DNA from: Novosphingobium jiangmenense
Lineage (GTDB): Bacteria; Pseudomonadota; Alphaproteobacteria; Sphingomonadales; Sphingomonadaceae
Direction of reading: 5' to 3'
DNA: 64,000 nucleotides
NCBI RefSeq assembly: GCF_015694345.1
Contig: NZ_JADQDC010000005.1
Coordinates: 72,501 to 136,500, forward strand
The position numbers and the translations under genes were made by a program. Below are positions 44,643-53,408 of this stretch, piece by piece. The notes beneath the pieces were generated by a model that was given only the letters and a program-made list of their open reading frames with translations, made no database searches and was not told where the DNA came from. Numbering within the stretch: the first letter of the stretch is position 1; every line of letters starts with the position of its first letter.

Positions 44643-45548
44643 GTGCCGATCAGGATTGCCGACAATCTCCCCGCCCGCCGCACGCTCGAGGCCGAGGGCG
44701 TGATCGTGATGAGCGAGACCGAGGCCGCGCGCCAGGACATCCGGCCAATGCGGATCGCCCTGCTCAACCTGATGCCCGACAAGATCACCACCGAAACCCA
44801 GATCGCCCGCCTCCTCGGCGCCACGCCGCTGCAGGTCGAGCTCGAACTGGTGCGCATCTCGGACCACGTCAGCAAGAACACCTCGGCGGGCCACATCTCG
44901 TCGTTCTACCGCCCGTGGGAGGAAGTCCGTGCCGAGAAATACGACGGCCTCATCGTCACCGGCGCGCCGGTCGAGACGATCCCATATGAAGAGGTGAGCT
45001 ACTGGGACGAGCTCGCCCGCATCTTCGACTGGTCGCAGAGCAACGTCCACCGCACGCTGTCGGTATGCTGGGGCGCGATGGCCGCGCTGCATCACTTCCA
45101 CGGTATCGACAAGCACCCCCTGCCCACCAAGGCCTCGGGTGTGTTCCGCCACGTCAACCACGCGCCCGCCAGCCCGTTCATGCGCGGGCTGCCTGACGTG
45201 TTCGACGTGCCGGTATCGCGCTGGAGCGAAGTCCGCCGCGAGGATCTCCCCGAAGGACGCGGCCTTTCCGTGCTGGCCGACAGCGCCGAGACCGGCCTGT
45301 GCCTGATCGACGATCCGGCCCACAACACGCTGCACATGTTCAACCATCTCGAATACGACACGCTGACGCTGGCGGGCGAATATGCGCGTGACGAGGGCAA
45401 GTACCTGCCCCGCCACTACTTCCCCGGCGACGACCCGCAGGCCATGCCCGCCAACACCTGGCGCGGCCACGGCCACCTGCTGTTCGGCAACTGGGTCAAC
45501 GAGACGTATCAGACCACGCCGTATGAGCTGGCCGACATCGGCAAGTAG
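44643..45548 (+). CDS. metA: Homoserine O-acyltransferase MetA, predicted acetyl-CoA type
   Basis: The 301-residue enzyme activates homoserine for methionine synthesis. Counting from the GTG at 44643 (MPIRIADNLPARRTL) puts the catalytic Cys at 142 (VCWGAM), and His235 and Glu237 in MFNHLEYD, as in E. coli MetA. Residue 111 is Glu (TGAPVET). In the published work on this family, Glu111 favours acetyl-CoA and Gly111 succinyl-CoA, so this is likely an acetyltransferase. An upstream in-frame TTG at 44625 is rejected because it lies in the Shine-Dalgarno hairpin. A SAM riboswitch precedes it. Confidence 0.93.
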   Translation: MPIRIADNLPARRTLEAEGVIVMSETEAARQDIRPMRIALLNLMPDKITTETQIARLLGATPLQVELELVRISDHVSKNTSAGHISSFYRPWEEVRAEKYDGLIVTGAPVETIPYEEVSYWDELARIFDWSQSNVHRTLSVCWGAMAALHHFHGIDKHPLPTKASGVFRHVNHAPASPFMRGLPDVFDVPVSRWSEVRREDLPEGRGLSVLADSAETGLCLIDDPAHNTLHMFNHLEYDTLTLAGEYARDEGKYLPRHYFPGDDPQAMPANTWRGHGHLLFGNWVNETYQTTPYELADIGK

Positions 45549-45565
45549 GAGTCTTCGTTGAGTGC

Positions 45566-45587
45566 GCCCCCGACATCCGTCGGGGGC
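45566..45587 (+). terminator. Strong hairpin after metA without a T tract
   Basis: The 9-base arms GCCCCCGAC (45566-45574) and GTCGGGGGC (45579-45587) enclose ATCC. It lies 17 bases after the metA stop codon. Only two T residues follow, so it may be a transcript-end stabiliser rather than a classical terminator. Confidence 0.55.
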
Positions 45588-45589
45588 TT

Positions 45590-45670
45590 GCGGCACCGGC
45601 CCGCTCCCCCGCCCGGCCACCCGAAGCCTACTCGGAGAGGTAGCCGGGCGGGGGAACGGACCGGTGCCGC
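45590..45670 (-). repeat. Long intergenic palindrome (32-bp arms) between metA and rpmI
   Basis: Arms 45590-45621 and 45639-45670 are complementary at 29 of 32 positions, with a 17-base tip that can itself pair (CCGA with TCGG). All three mismatches, at 45600/45660, 45604/45656 and 45618/45642, are C-A on the plus strand, which become G-U pairs in an RNA read from the minus strand. This suggests a folded RNA or dispersed repeat in minus orientation. Only one copy is present in the window. Confidence 0.65.
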
Positions 45671-45811
45671 ATCAAACTCCCACCTCTCCACGCTTGCCTT
45701 TCCGCGCCGCATCCCCTAACGGCCCCACCTTCAACCGACACGGATTCGATGATCGGCCTGGCCACAAGGGCTGCCAAGGCAGATCGGACGCGTCGAACTC
45801 AGGAGACGAAA

Positions 45812-46015
45812 ATGCCCAAGATGAAGACGAAGAGCGGCGTCAAGAAGCGCTTCAAGCTCACCGCCACCGGCAAGGTGAAGCACGGCGTGGCCGGCAAGCG
45901 CCACCGCCTGATCAGCCACAACGCCAAGTACATCCGCCAGAACCGCGGCACTGACGTGATCTCCGATGCAGACGCAAAGGTGATCAAGAAGTGGGCGCCC
46001 TACGGGCTGAACTGA
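45812..46015 (+). CDS. rpmI: 50S ribosomal protein L35
   Basis: The 67-residue basic protein begins [20 protein letters not shown] and ends [14 protein letters not shown], matching bacterial L35. AGGAGA stands 6 bases before the ATG at 45812. It is followed 13 bases later by rplT. The infC gene, which often precedes rpmI, is not here; metA and the palindrome occupy that position. Confidence 0.98.
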   Translation: MPKMKTKSGVKKRFKLTATGKVKHGVAGKRHRLISHNAKYIRQNRGTDVISDADAKVIKKWAPYGLN

Positions 46016-46028
46016 GGAGCGCTGAACA

Positions 46029-46391
46029 ATGAGCCGTATCAAGCGTGGTGTAACCACCCGTGCCAAGCACAAGCGGATTCTGGATCAGGCGAAGGGCTAT
46101 CGCGGCCGTCGCAAGAACACCATCCGCGTCGCCCGTCAGGCCGTCGAGAAGGCCGGCCAGTACGCCTATCGTGACCGCAAGGTCAAGAAGCGGTCCTTCC
46201 GCGCCCTGTGGATCCAGCGCATCAACGCTGCTGTCCGCGCCGAAGGCCTGACCTACTCGCAGTTCATCCACGGCACCAAGCTTGCCGGGATCGAACTCGA
46301 CCGCAAGACCATGGCCGATCTGGCGATGAACGAAGGTGCGATCTTCACCGCCGTCATCGCTCAGGCGAAGGCTGCTCTGCCCGCCGCCTGA
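46029..46391 (+). CDS. rplT: 50S ribosomal protein L20
   Basis: The 120-residue protein shows the L20 signature ([20 protein letters not shown], then [20 protein letters not shown]). L20 organises early 23S rRNA folding and often represses its own operon. A strong terminator closes the rpmI-rplT unit 28 bases after the stop codon. Confidence 0.98.
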   Translation: MSRIKRGVTTRAKHKRILDQAKGYRGRRKNTIRVARQAVEKAGQYAYRDRKVKKRSFRALWIQRINAAVRAEGLTYSQFIHGTKLAGIELDRKTMADLAMNEGAIFTAVIAQAKAALPAA

Positions 46392-46419
46392 TCGGCAGCG
46401 TACGCAGACTGAACAAAAG

Positions 46420-46448
46420 GGGCGGTTCCTTCGGGAGCCGCCCTTTTT
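46420..46448 (+). terminator. Rho-independent terminator of rpmI-rplT
   Basis: The stem GGGCGGTTCC (46420-46429) with GGAGCCGCCC (46434-46443), loop TTCG and a TTTTT run is a textbook terminator. It separates the ribosomal protein genes from the AraC regulator and pheST. Confidence 0.95.
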
Positions 46449-46540
46449 CGTTGCGATTCGCGCAAGTGCGGTGCAGGGTGCGGATTACAAATTCATAACT
46501 AAAGTAAACAGGGGCGCACCAAGCTTGACCGGGGACTGCA

Positions 46541-46569
46541 CAGTCCGGGTTCGATTCCATCGGCCACCA
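46541..46569 (+). other. tRNA 3'-end-like fragment (GGTTCGATTCC...CCACCA)
   Basis: The sequence GGGTTCGATTCC is a T-arm loop consensus and is followed after a few bases by GGCCACCA, like the acceptor end of a tRNA. Only two T-stem pairs can form and no matching 5' acceptor strand is present in the 150 bases upstream, so it is not an intact tRNA. It ends 7 bases before the AraC start. It could be a degraded tRNA or attachment-site remnant, or chance. Confidence 0.3.
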
Positions 46570-46575
46570 GCGCCG

Positions 46576-47403
46576 ATGCAGCGCTATTTCACCACGTTCT
46601 ACCTGACCGAGATCGACGTGCCCCGCGGCCGCGTCAACGATCACCTCCACCCCGAATGGGCGAACATCCGCATCTACCAGGGGGACTTTCCGGATTCGCA
46701 ACTGCGCGGCCAGCCGCCGTTCAGGGGCGTGCAGGCCAACGCCACCGGACCGACCAGCACCACGCTGGAATTCACCACCGGCACCACGCGCATCTGGGGT
46801 ATCGGCCTGCTGCCGCTGGGTTGGGCGCGCTTCGTGCGCCAACCGGCAAGCGCCCATGCCGACCACATCTATGATGTCGCCACCGAACCTTTCCTTGCCC
46901 CGTTCCGCCGCCTTGCCAGAGGCGTGTTCGGGCCAATCCCGGACGAGCAGGGAGAATTGCAGCGCGTAACCCGCTTCTTCGAGGAATCGCTGGCGAACGA
47001 CATCGAGGACGATCCTCGCATCGAGGCCTGCCACGCCGCCCTGATCGACCCTGACATCGGCACTGTCAGCGAAATGGCCGAGGCCACGCACCTGCCGACC
47101 CACACCATCGAGCGGCTGTGCCGCCGCCACTTCGGCTTCCCGCCGCGCCTTCTCCTGCGGCGCCAGCGCTTCATGCGCAGCCTCGTGCAGTACATGATGG
47201 ACCCGTCGCTCAAGTGGATCGGCGCGATCGACAGCCACTATCACGACCAGGCCCAGTTCGTGCGCGACTTCCACCGCTTCATGGGCATGAGTCCGCGCGA
47301 ATATGCCCACTGCCCCAAGCCGATCCTGCAGGAAGTCATGCGGGCGCGGCAGGAGTTCATCGGCAGTGCGGTTCAGGCCCTCCACGCGCCCACGTCGTCG
47401 TAA
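46576..47403 (+). CDS. AraC-family helix-turn-helix regulator
   Basis: The 275-residue protein has an N-terminal unclassified sensor part (to about 165) and a C-terminal AraC-type DNA-binding domain (TVSEMAEATHLPTHTIERLC, then the second helix pair in FHRFMGMSPREYAHCP). The GYxDQSHFxRxFK-like segment is degenerate (DSHYHDQAQFVRDFHRFMG). It lies between rplT and pheS. The ATG at 46576 has no clear ribosome binding site; the frame is open further upstream. Target and ligand are unknown. Confidence 0.82.
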   Translation: MQRYFTTFYLTEIDVPRGRVNDHLHPEWANIRIYQGDFPDSQLRGQPPFRGVQANATGPTSTTLEFTTGTTRIWGIGLLPLGWARFVRQPASAHADHIYDVATEPFLAPFRRLARGVFGPIPDEQGELQRVTRFFEESLANDIEDDPRIEACHAALIDPDIGTVSEMAEATHLPTHTIERLCRRHFGFPPRLLLRRQRFMRSLVQYMMDPSLKWIGAIDSHYHDQAQFVRDFHRFMGMSPREYAHCPKPILQEVMRARQEFIGSAVQALHAPTSS

Positions 47404-47448
47404 CTCGACACTTTGATTCCGCCGCGTTTGCGGCTAGCGGCTTCGCCC

Positions 47449-48549
47449 ATGGAAAACCTCGATCAACAGCAGGCCGAAACGCTCGCGGCCATTGCGCAAG
47501 CTGCCACGCCCGAAGCCGTGGAGGCGATCCGCGTCTCCGCGCTCGGCAAGCAGGGCTGGGTCAGCGCCCTGCTCAAGTCGCTGGGCGGGATGACCCCGGA
47601 CCAGCGCCAGAGCGAAGGCCCCAAGATCCACGCCGCGCGCGAAGCTGTCACCGCAGCCCTCGCCGACCGCAAGGGCGCGCTGGAAAGCGCCGCACTCGAG
47701 GCGCGCCTCGCTGCCGAAACGGTCGACCTGTCGCTGCCCGCGCCGCATGCGCCCAAGGGCTCGGTCCACCCGGTTTCGCAGGTCATGGACGAACTGGCGG
47801 AGATCTTCGCCGACATGGGCTTTGCCGTCGCGAGCGGTCCCGAGATCGAGGACGATTGGCACAACTTCACCGCGCTCAACATGCCGGAAACCCACCCGGC
47901 CCGCGCGATGCACGATACCTTCTACTTCCCCGACAAGGATGCCGAAGGCCGTGACATGCTGCTGCGCACGCACACTTCGCCGGTGCAGATCCGCTCGATG
48001 ATTGCGCAGGGCGCGCCGATCCGCATCATCGCACCGGGCCGCGTCTATCGTTCGGACTCGGACGCGACGCACACGCCGATGTTCCACCAGATCGAAGGCC
48101 TCGTCATCGACAAGGGCATCCACCTCGGCCACCTCAAGTGGACGCTGGAGACCTTCCTCAAGGCCTTCTTCGAACGAGACGACATCGTCCTGCGCCTGCG
48201 CCCGAGCTACTTCCCGTTCACCGAACCCTCGGTCGAGGTCGACGTCGGCTACACGCTGATCAACGGCAAGCGCGTGGTCGGCGGCAGCGGCGATGCCGAG
48301 AACGGTGGCTGGATGGAAGTGCTGGGCTCCGGCATGGTCAACCGCAAGGTCATCGAGTTCGGCGGGCTCAATCCCGATGAATGGCAGGGCTTCGCCTTCG
48401 GCACCGGGGTCGATCGCCTCGCCATGCTCAAGTACGGCATGGACGACCTGCGCGCCTTCTTCGATGGCGATGTGCGGTGGCTTGGCCACTACGGCTTCGG
48501 CGCGCTCGACGTGCCGACCCTTTCCGGCGGTGTTGGAGTACGTTCGTGA
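47449..48549 (+). CDS. pheS: Phenylalanine--tRNA ligase alpha subunit
   Basis: The 366-residue subunit contains the class II synthetase core with motif 2 [20 protein letters not shown], motif 3 [17 protein letters not shown], and the N-terminal coiled coil. It pairs with PheT as an alpha2-beta2 enzyme. ATG 47449 ([13 protein letters not shown]) is the natural start. Its stop overlaps the pheT GTG by 4 bases. Confidence 0.97.
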   Translation: MENLDQQQAETLAAIAQAATPEAVEAIRVSALGKQGWVSALLKSLGGMTPDQRQSEGPKIHAAREAVTAALADRKGALESAALEARLAAETVDLSLPAPHAPKGSVHPVSQVMDELAEIFADMGFAVASGPEIEDDWHNFTALNMPETHPARAMHDTFYFPDKDAEGRDMLLRTHTSPVQIRSMIAQGAPIRIIAPGRVYRSDSDATHTPMFHQIEGLVIDKGIHLGHLKWTLETFLKAFFERDDIVLRLRPSYFPFTEPSVEVDVGYTLINGKRVVGGSGDAENGGWMEVLGSGMVNRKVIEFGGLNPDEWQGFAFGTGVDRLAMLKYGMDDLRAFFDGDVRWLGHYGFGALDVPTLSGGVGVRS

Positions 48550-50936
48550 AGTTCTCGCTCTCGTGGTTGAAGTCGGTCCTCGATACCAAGGCCGACGCCC
48601 GCACCATCGCCGAAAAGCTGACCTCGCTGGGTCTCGAAATCGAAGGCGTCGAGGATGCCTCGGCCGCGCTCAAGAGCTTCCGCGTTGCGCGCGTGCTGAC
48701 GGCAGAGAAGCACCCGCAGGCTGACAAGCTGCAGGTCCTCTCGGTCGATCTCGGTGACGGCACTCCGCTGCAGGTCGTCTGCGGTGCGCCCAATGCCCGC
48801 GCTGGCCTCGTCGGCGTGCTCGGCCTGCCCGGCGCGGTGGTTCCGGCCAATGGCATGGAACTGCGCAAGTCGGCGATCCGTGGCGTCGAATCCAACGGCA
48901 TGATGTGCTCGACGCGCGAGCTTGGCCTTGGCGAAGAGCATGATGGCATCATCGAACTGCCCGAGGATGCGCCGCTCGGCACGACCTTTGCCGATTACCT
49001 TGGCTCCGACCCGGTGTTCGACGTGGCGATAACGCCTAACCGCCCGGACTGCATGGGCGTCCACGGCATCGCCCGCGATCTCGCGGCGGCGGGCCTTGGC
49101 GTGCTGCAGCCGATCGAAGCAGCGCACGTTGCGGGCAGCTTCCCTTGCCCCATCGAAGTGCGCACCGACGATCCCGAAGGTTGCCCGGCATTCTTCGGTC
49201 GCGTCATTCGCGGGGTGAAGAACGGCCCGAGCCCCAAGTGGCTGCAGGACTGCCTCAAGAGCGCGGGCCAGCGTCCGATCTCGGCGCTGGTGGACATCAC
49301 CAACTATGTCATGCTCGGCTACGGTCGTCCGGCTCACGCCTACGACATGGCCAAGCTTTCGGGCGCGGTCGTGGCCCGCAAGGCGCGTGAGGGCGAGACC
49401 TGCCTGGCGCTCAACGGCAAGGAATACGCGCTGCAGCCGTGGATGACGGTGATCGCCGACGATGCCGGCGTGCATGACATCGCCGGGATCATGGGCGGCG
49501 AACATTCGGGCTGCTCGGACGAGACGACCGACGTCCTGCTCGAAGTCGCCTACTTCGATCCCGCCTCCATCGCCCGCACCGGGCAGGCGCTTGCGCTGAC
49601 TTCCGACGCGCGCGGGCGGTTCGAACGTGGCGTCGATCCGGCGTTCCTCGATACCGGCCTCGACCTGCTGACCAAGCTGATCCTCGAGATCTGCGGTGGC
49701 GAGGCGAGCGAAGTGGTCCGCGCAGGCCAGCCGCCATTGGCGCGCAAGACCGTGGCCTATGATCCTGCACTGGCAGGGAATCTCGGCGGGATTGACGTCG
49801 CCAATGGCGAACAGAAGCGCATCCTCGGCGCACTTGGCTTCGACGTGACCGACGACTGGACCGTGACCGTGCCGACCTGGCGCCCCGACGTCGACGGCGC
49901 GCCCGACATCGTCGAGGAAGTGATCCGAGTCCACGGCCTCGACGCCGTGCCCTCGACGCCGCTGCCCCGTGCGGATGGCGTCGCCAAGCCGACGGCGACT
50001 GCCGTGCAGACGCTGGAGCGCCGGGTGCGCCGGGCGGCTGCCTCGCGGGGCCTTCATGAGGCGATCACGTGGTCGTTCCTGCCAGAGAAGGAGGCCGCGC
50101 ATTTTGCCGATGGCGAGGAAACCTGGGCGCTGGCCAATCCGATCTCCGAAGACCTCAAGGTCATGCGGCCCTCGCTTTTGCCGGGCCTGCTCTCGGCCGC
50201 GCAGCGCAACCTGCATCGCGGCGCGACCGCGGTGCGCCTGTTCGAGATCGGCCGCCGCTACTTGCGCGGGAGCAACGGTGCGAGCGACGAGAAGCTGAGC
50301 CTTGCCGTTGTTCTCGCAGGCGAATCCGTCTCGCGCGGCTGGGCGACCGGCAAGGCCAAGCCGTTCGACGCGTTTGACGCCAAGGCCGAAGCACTGGCGC
50401 TGCTGGCCGAAGCCGGCGCTCCGGTCGACAACCTGCTGGTGATGGGCGAGGCCGGGGCGCAGTTCCACCCCGGCCAGTCGGCGACGCTGCGGCTCGGGCC
50501 GAAGCAGGTGCTTGCCCGCTTCGGGATGCTGCATCCCTCGACTGCCAAGGCATTCGACCTTGATGGTCCGGTGGCGGTCGTCGAACTGTTCCTCGACCGC
50601 ATTCCGCCGCGCAAGGGGCCGGGCCAGTTCGCCCGCCCGCACTTCGCCCCGCCCGCGCTGCAGGCGGTGACGCGCGACTTTGCGTTCCTTGTCGATGCCT
50701 CGGTTCCGGCGGGCGATCTGCTGCGCGCGGTCAAGGGCGCGGACAAGCAGGCGATTGTTTCGGCTCGCATTTTTGACGATTTCCGGGGCGCTGGCGTGCC
50801 CGAGGGCCAGAAGAGCCTGGCCATCGAGGTAACGCTCCAGCCCACCGAAAAGTCGTTCGACGAGGCGACGCTGAAGGCGATTTCGGACAAGATCGTGGCT
50901 GCTGCCACCAAGCTCGGCGGCGTCTTGCGCGGATGA
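48546..50936 (+). CDS. pheT: Phenylalanine--tRNA ligase beta subunit
   Basis: The 796-residue subunit starts at GTG 48546 ([20 protein letters not shown]) and has the tRNA-binding OB domain ([20 protein letters not shown]), the B3/B4 editing domain, B5 helix-turn-helix, the catalytic-like core and the C-terminal ferredoxin-fold anticodon-binding domain. It overlaps pheS by 4 bases and the aldose epimerase gene by 4 bases, so all three are translationally coupled. Confidence 0.96.
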   Translation: MKFSLSWLKSVLDTKADARTIAEKLTSLGLEIEGVEDASAALKSFRVARVLTAEKHPQADKLQVLSVDLGDGTPLQVVCGAPNARAGLVGVLGLPGAVVPANGMELRKSAIRGVESNGMMCSTRELGLGEEHDGIIELPEDAPLGTTFADYLGSDPVFDVAITPNRPDCMGVHGIARDLAAAGLGVLQPIEAAHVAGSFPCPIEVRTDDPEGCPAFFGRVIRGVKNGPSPKWLQDCLKSAGQRPISALVDITNYVMLGYGRPAHAYDMAKLSGAVVARKAREGETCLALNGKEYALQPWMTVIADDAGVHDIAGIMGGEHSGCSDETTDVLLEVAYFDPASIARTGQALALTSDARGRFERGVDPAFLDTGLDLLTKLILEICGGEASEVVRAGQPPLARKTVAYDPALAGNLGGIDVANGEQKRILGALGFDVTDDWTVTVPTWRPDVDGAPDIVEEVIRVHGLDAVPSTPLPRADGVAKPTATAVQTLERRVRRAAASRGLHEAITWSFLPEKEAAHFADGEETWALANPISEDLKVMRPSLLPGLLSAAQRNLHRGATAVRLFEIGRRYLRGSNGASDEKLSLAVVLAGESVSRGWATGKAKPFDAFDAKAEALALLAEAGAPVDNLLVMGEAGAQFHPGQSATLRLGPKQVLARFGMLHPSTAKAFDLDGPVAVVELFLDRIPPRKGPGQFARPHFAPPALQAVTRDFAFLVDASVPAGDLLRAVKGADKQAIVSARIFDDFRGAGVPEGQKSLAIEVTLQPTEKSFDEATLKAISDKIVAAATKLGGVLRG

Positions 50937-51817
50937 GCGACGATCTCGTCACCATCAGCGGTGGGGACCTGACGGCGCGGATAAATCCTTTGGGCGCAGA
51001 GCTTTGGTCACTGACCGATGCGGCGGGCGCGGAGTACATGACGGATGCGGACCCGGCCTTCTGGTCGGGTCATGCGCCGTTCCTGTTCCCCATCGTCGGC
51101 GCCCTTTCGGGTGACACCCTGCGCCTTGATGGCCGCGAGTTTTCCATGCCGAAACATGGCTTTGCGCGACGAAGCAAGTTTGCGCCGGTCCATGCTGAAG
51201 GGGCCGAGGCGCGCTTCCGCCTGACCGATTCGCCGAGCACCCGCGCGGTCTATCCGTTCGGCTTCGTGCTGGAGGTCGCCTACCGCATCGATGGGATGAC
51301 GCTGCACACCGAGGTCAGCGTGTTCAATCCCAACGCGACAGCGCTGCCGTTCAGCTTCGGCTTCCATCCGGCCTTCGCATGGCCGCTTCCGGGCGGGTTT
51401 TCCAAGCAGGATCATAAGCTTGTCTTCGAGAAGGCCGAAAGTCCAACTCTGCGGCAACTCACCCCCAACTCTGGCGAACTCTCCCCCAACTCCGTGCCAA
51501 CTCCCGCGAACTCTCGCGAACTGCGGCTGAGCGAAGACCTGTTCAGGAATGACGCACTGATCTGGGACGTGTTCGAGAGCAAGTCGCTCACCTACGGCAC
51601 CGATGGCGGCACCTCCCTCGACCTCCATTTTCCCGACACGACATCGATGGGCGTGTGGCAGGTTCCGGGCGCGCGCTACATCTGCATCGAGCCGTGGCAG
51701 GGCCATGCCGACCCTGAAGGCTTCCGTGGCGACTTCCGCGAAAAGCCCGGCGTCGTCCTGCTCGAACCCGGCGCAACGCGCAGCTTCCGCATGGACGTGA
51801 CCGTAAACCCGCGCTAA
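50933..51817 (+). CDS. Aldose 1-epimerase family protein with an inserted repeat segment
   Basis: The 294-residue protein has the galactose mutarotase-like fold: GGDLTARINPLGAELWSLTD, GHAPFLFPIVGAL with an active-site His region, FGFHPAFAWPLPGGF and WQVPGARYICIEPWQGHAD. It may interconvert sugar anomers, close to glucose-6-phosphate epimerase-like proteins. Residues about 172-197 (PTLRQLTPNSGELSPNSVPT onward) are encoded by an AACTC array with 10-11 bp spacing and look like an inserted surface loop. It overlaps pheT by 4 bases. Confidence 0.8.
   Translation: MSDDLVTISGGDLTARINPLGAELWSLTDAAGAEYMTDADPAFWSGHAPFLFPIVGALSGDTLRLDGREFSMPKHGFARRSKFAPVHAEGAEARFRLTDSPSTRAVYPFGFVLEVAYRIDGMTLHTEVSVFNPNATALPFSFGFHPAFAWPLPGGFSKQDHKLVFEKAESPTLRQLTPNSGELSPNSVPTPANSRELRLSEDLFRNDALIWDVFESKSLTYGTDGGTSLDLHFPDTTSMGVWQVPGARYICIEPWQGHADPEGFRGDFREKPGVVLLEPGATRSFRMDVTVNPR
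51445..51523 (+). repeat. Helically phased AACTC array inside the aldose epimerase gene
   Basis: Seven exact AACTC words start at 51445, 51456, 51467, 51477, 51488, 51499 and 51509, followed by AACTG at 51519. The spacings are 11, 11, 10, 11, 11, 10 and 10 bases, averaging 10.6, very close to the DNA helical repeat, so all words face the same side of the helix. Between words the sequence is C-rich and variable. The reading frame is kept, but since the spacings are not multiples of three, the coding is not the reason for the pattern. Confidence 0.75.
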
Positions 51818-51828
51818 CCGCGCAACCC

Positions 51829-53349
51829 ATGTCCAATCGCCGTACCTTCGCCATCATTTCGCACCCTGACGCGGGCAAGACCACGCTGACCGAGAAGCTG
51901 CTGCTTCAGGGCGGCGCGATCCATCTGGCCGGTGAGGTCAAGGCGCGCGGGGCGGCGCGGCGGGCGCGGTCGGACTGGATGAAGATCGAGCAGCAGCGCG
52001 GGATTTCGGTGACGTCGTCGGTGATGACGTTCCAGAAGGACGGCGTGGTATTCAACCTGCTCGACACGCCGGGCCACGAAGACTTCTCCGAAGACACCTA
52101 TCGCACGCTGACCGCGGTCGATTCGGCGATCATGGTGATCGACGCGGCCAAGGGCATCGAGCCGCAGACGCGCAAGCTGTTCGAGGTCTGCCGGATGCGC
52201 TCGGTCCCGATCATCACCTTCGTCAACAAGGTCGACCGCGAAGGCCGCTCGGTGTTCGAGACGCTGGACGAAGTGGCCGATGCGCTGGCGCTGGACGTGG
52301 TGCCGATGTCCTGGCCGATCGGCATGGGCGGCATCTTCCAGGGCGTGATGAGCTTTGCCGACGAGACGATTGCGCGGCCCGAGGGCGACAGCCGCGAGTT
52401 CCTCGGCAAGCGTGAACCTGCCGTCGATATTCCAGAGGACATCGCCGAAGAGATCGAGCTGGCCCGCGCCGGCTATCCCGAGTTCGATCTCGAGGCCTAT
52501 CGCCATGGCGACCTGACCCCGGTCTATTTCGGATCGGCGCTCAAGAATTTCGGCGTGGCCGAGCTGATCGATGCCATCGCCCGCTATGCTCCGCCGCCGC
52601 GCCCGCAATCCTCGAGCGAGGGCACGGTCGATCCGGAGCGCCCCGATGTGACCGGCTTCATCTTCAAGGTGCAGGCCAACATGGACCCGCAGCACCGCGA
52701 CCGCATCGCGTTCATGCGCATGGTCTCGGGCACGTTCAAGCGCGGCATGAAGCTGACGCCTTCGGGCCTGGGCAAGCCGATTGCGGTGCATTCGCCGATC
52801 CTGTTCTTCGCGCAGGACCGCGAGATTGCCGACACCGCCGAGGCGGGCGACATCATCGGCATTCCCAACCACGGCACCCTGCGGGTGGGCGATACGCTTT
52901 CGGAGCGGAACGACCTGCGCTTTACCGGACTGCCCAACTTCGCGCCGGAAATCCTGCGCCGCGTGGTGCTGAAGGACCCGACCAAGACCAAGCAACTGCG
53001 CAAGGCACTGGACGACCTCTCCGAAGAAGGCGTGATCCAGGTGTTCTACCCGGAGATCGGCAGCCAATGGATCGTCGGCGTGGTCGGCCAGCTCCAGCTC
53101 GACGTGCTGGTTTCGCGACTCGAGGCGGAATACAAGGTCGAGGCAGTGCTTGAACCCTCGCCATTCGATACGGCGCGGTGGATCAAGGGCAGCGATGCGG
53201 CGCTCAAGTCCTTCGCTGACTTCAATTCCTCGAATCTGGCGAAGGATCGCGACGGCGACCCGGTGTTCATGGCGCGCTCTGCCTGGGACGTCGGCTATCA
53301 GCAGGAGCGCAATCCGGAGCTGACCTTCTCCGCCACCAAGGAAAGGTAA
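51829..53349 (+). CDS. prfC: Peptide chain release factor 3
   Basis: The 506-residue GTPase recycles RF1/RF2. GTPase motifs are ISHPDAGKTTLTEKLLL (G1), RGISVTSSVM (G2), LLDTPGHEDFSEDTYR (G3), TFVNKVDREGR (G4) and the SALKNFG (G5) region. Its C-terminal domain ends in LAKDRDGDPVFMARSAWD. It is slightly shorter than the ~529 residues of E. coli RF3. Gene position is between the epimerase and a hydrolase gene. Confidence 0.97.
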   Translation: MSNRRTFAIISHPDAGKTTLTEKLLLQGGAIHLAGEVKARGAARRARSDWMKIEQQRGISVTSSVMTFQKDGVVFNLLDTPGHEDFSEDTYRTLTAVDSAIMVIDAAKGIEPQTRKLFEVCRMRSVPIITFVNKVDREGRSVFETLDEVADALALDVVPMSWPIGMGGIFQGVMSFADETIARPEGDSREFLGKREPAVDIPEDIAEEIELARAGYPEFDLEAYRHGDLTPVYFGSALKNFGVAELIDAIARYAPPPRPQSSSEGTVDPERPDVTGFIFKVQANMDPQHRDRIAFMRMVSGTFKRGMKLTPSGLGKPIAVHSPILFFAQDREIADTAEAGDIIGIPNHGTLRVGDTLSERNDLRFTGLPNFAPEILRRVVLKDPTKTKQLRKALDDLSEEGVIQVFYPEIGSQWIVGVVGQLQLDVLVSRLEAEYKVEAVLEPSPFDTARWIKGSDAALKSFADFNSSNLAKDRDGDPVFMARSAWDVGYQQERNPELTFSATKER

Positions 53350-53408
53350 GCCGCAGCGGAGGCATCCGGGGGTTGAAACCGCGCCCCATCCGGCGCAGTT
53401 ACCCTGTC

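Noticed and set aside
46444..46569. Intact tRNA or permuted tmRNA ending in CCACCA
   Set aside because: Only two T-stem pairs form, the complementary acceptor strand is absent and there is no tag reading frame.
48489..50642. 717-codon open frame on the minus strand opposite pheST
   Set aside because: It mirrors the pheS/pheT coding sequence and has no motif; pheT is complete on the plus strand.
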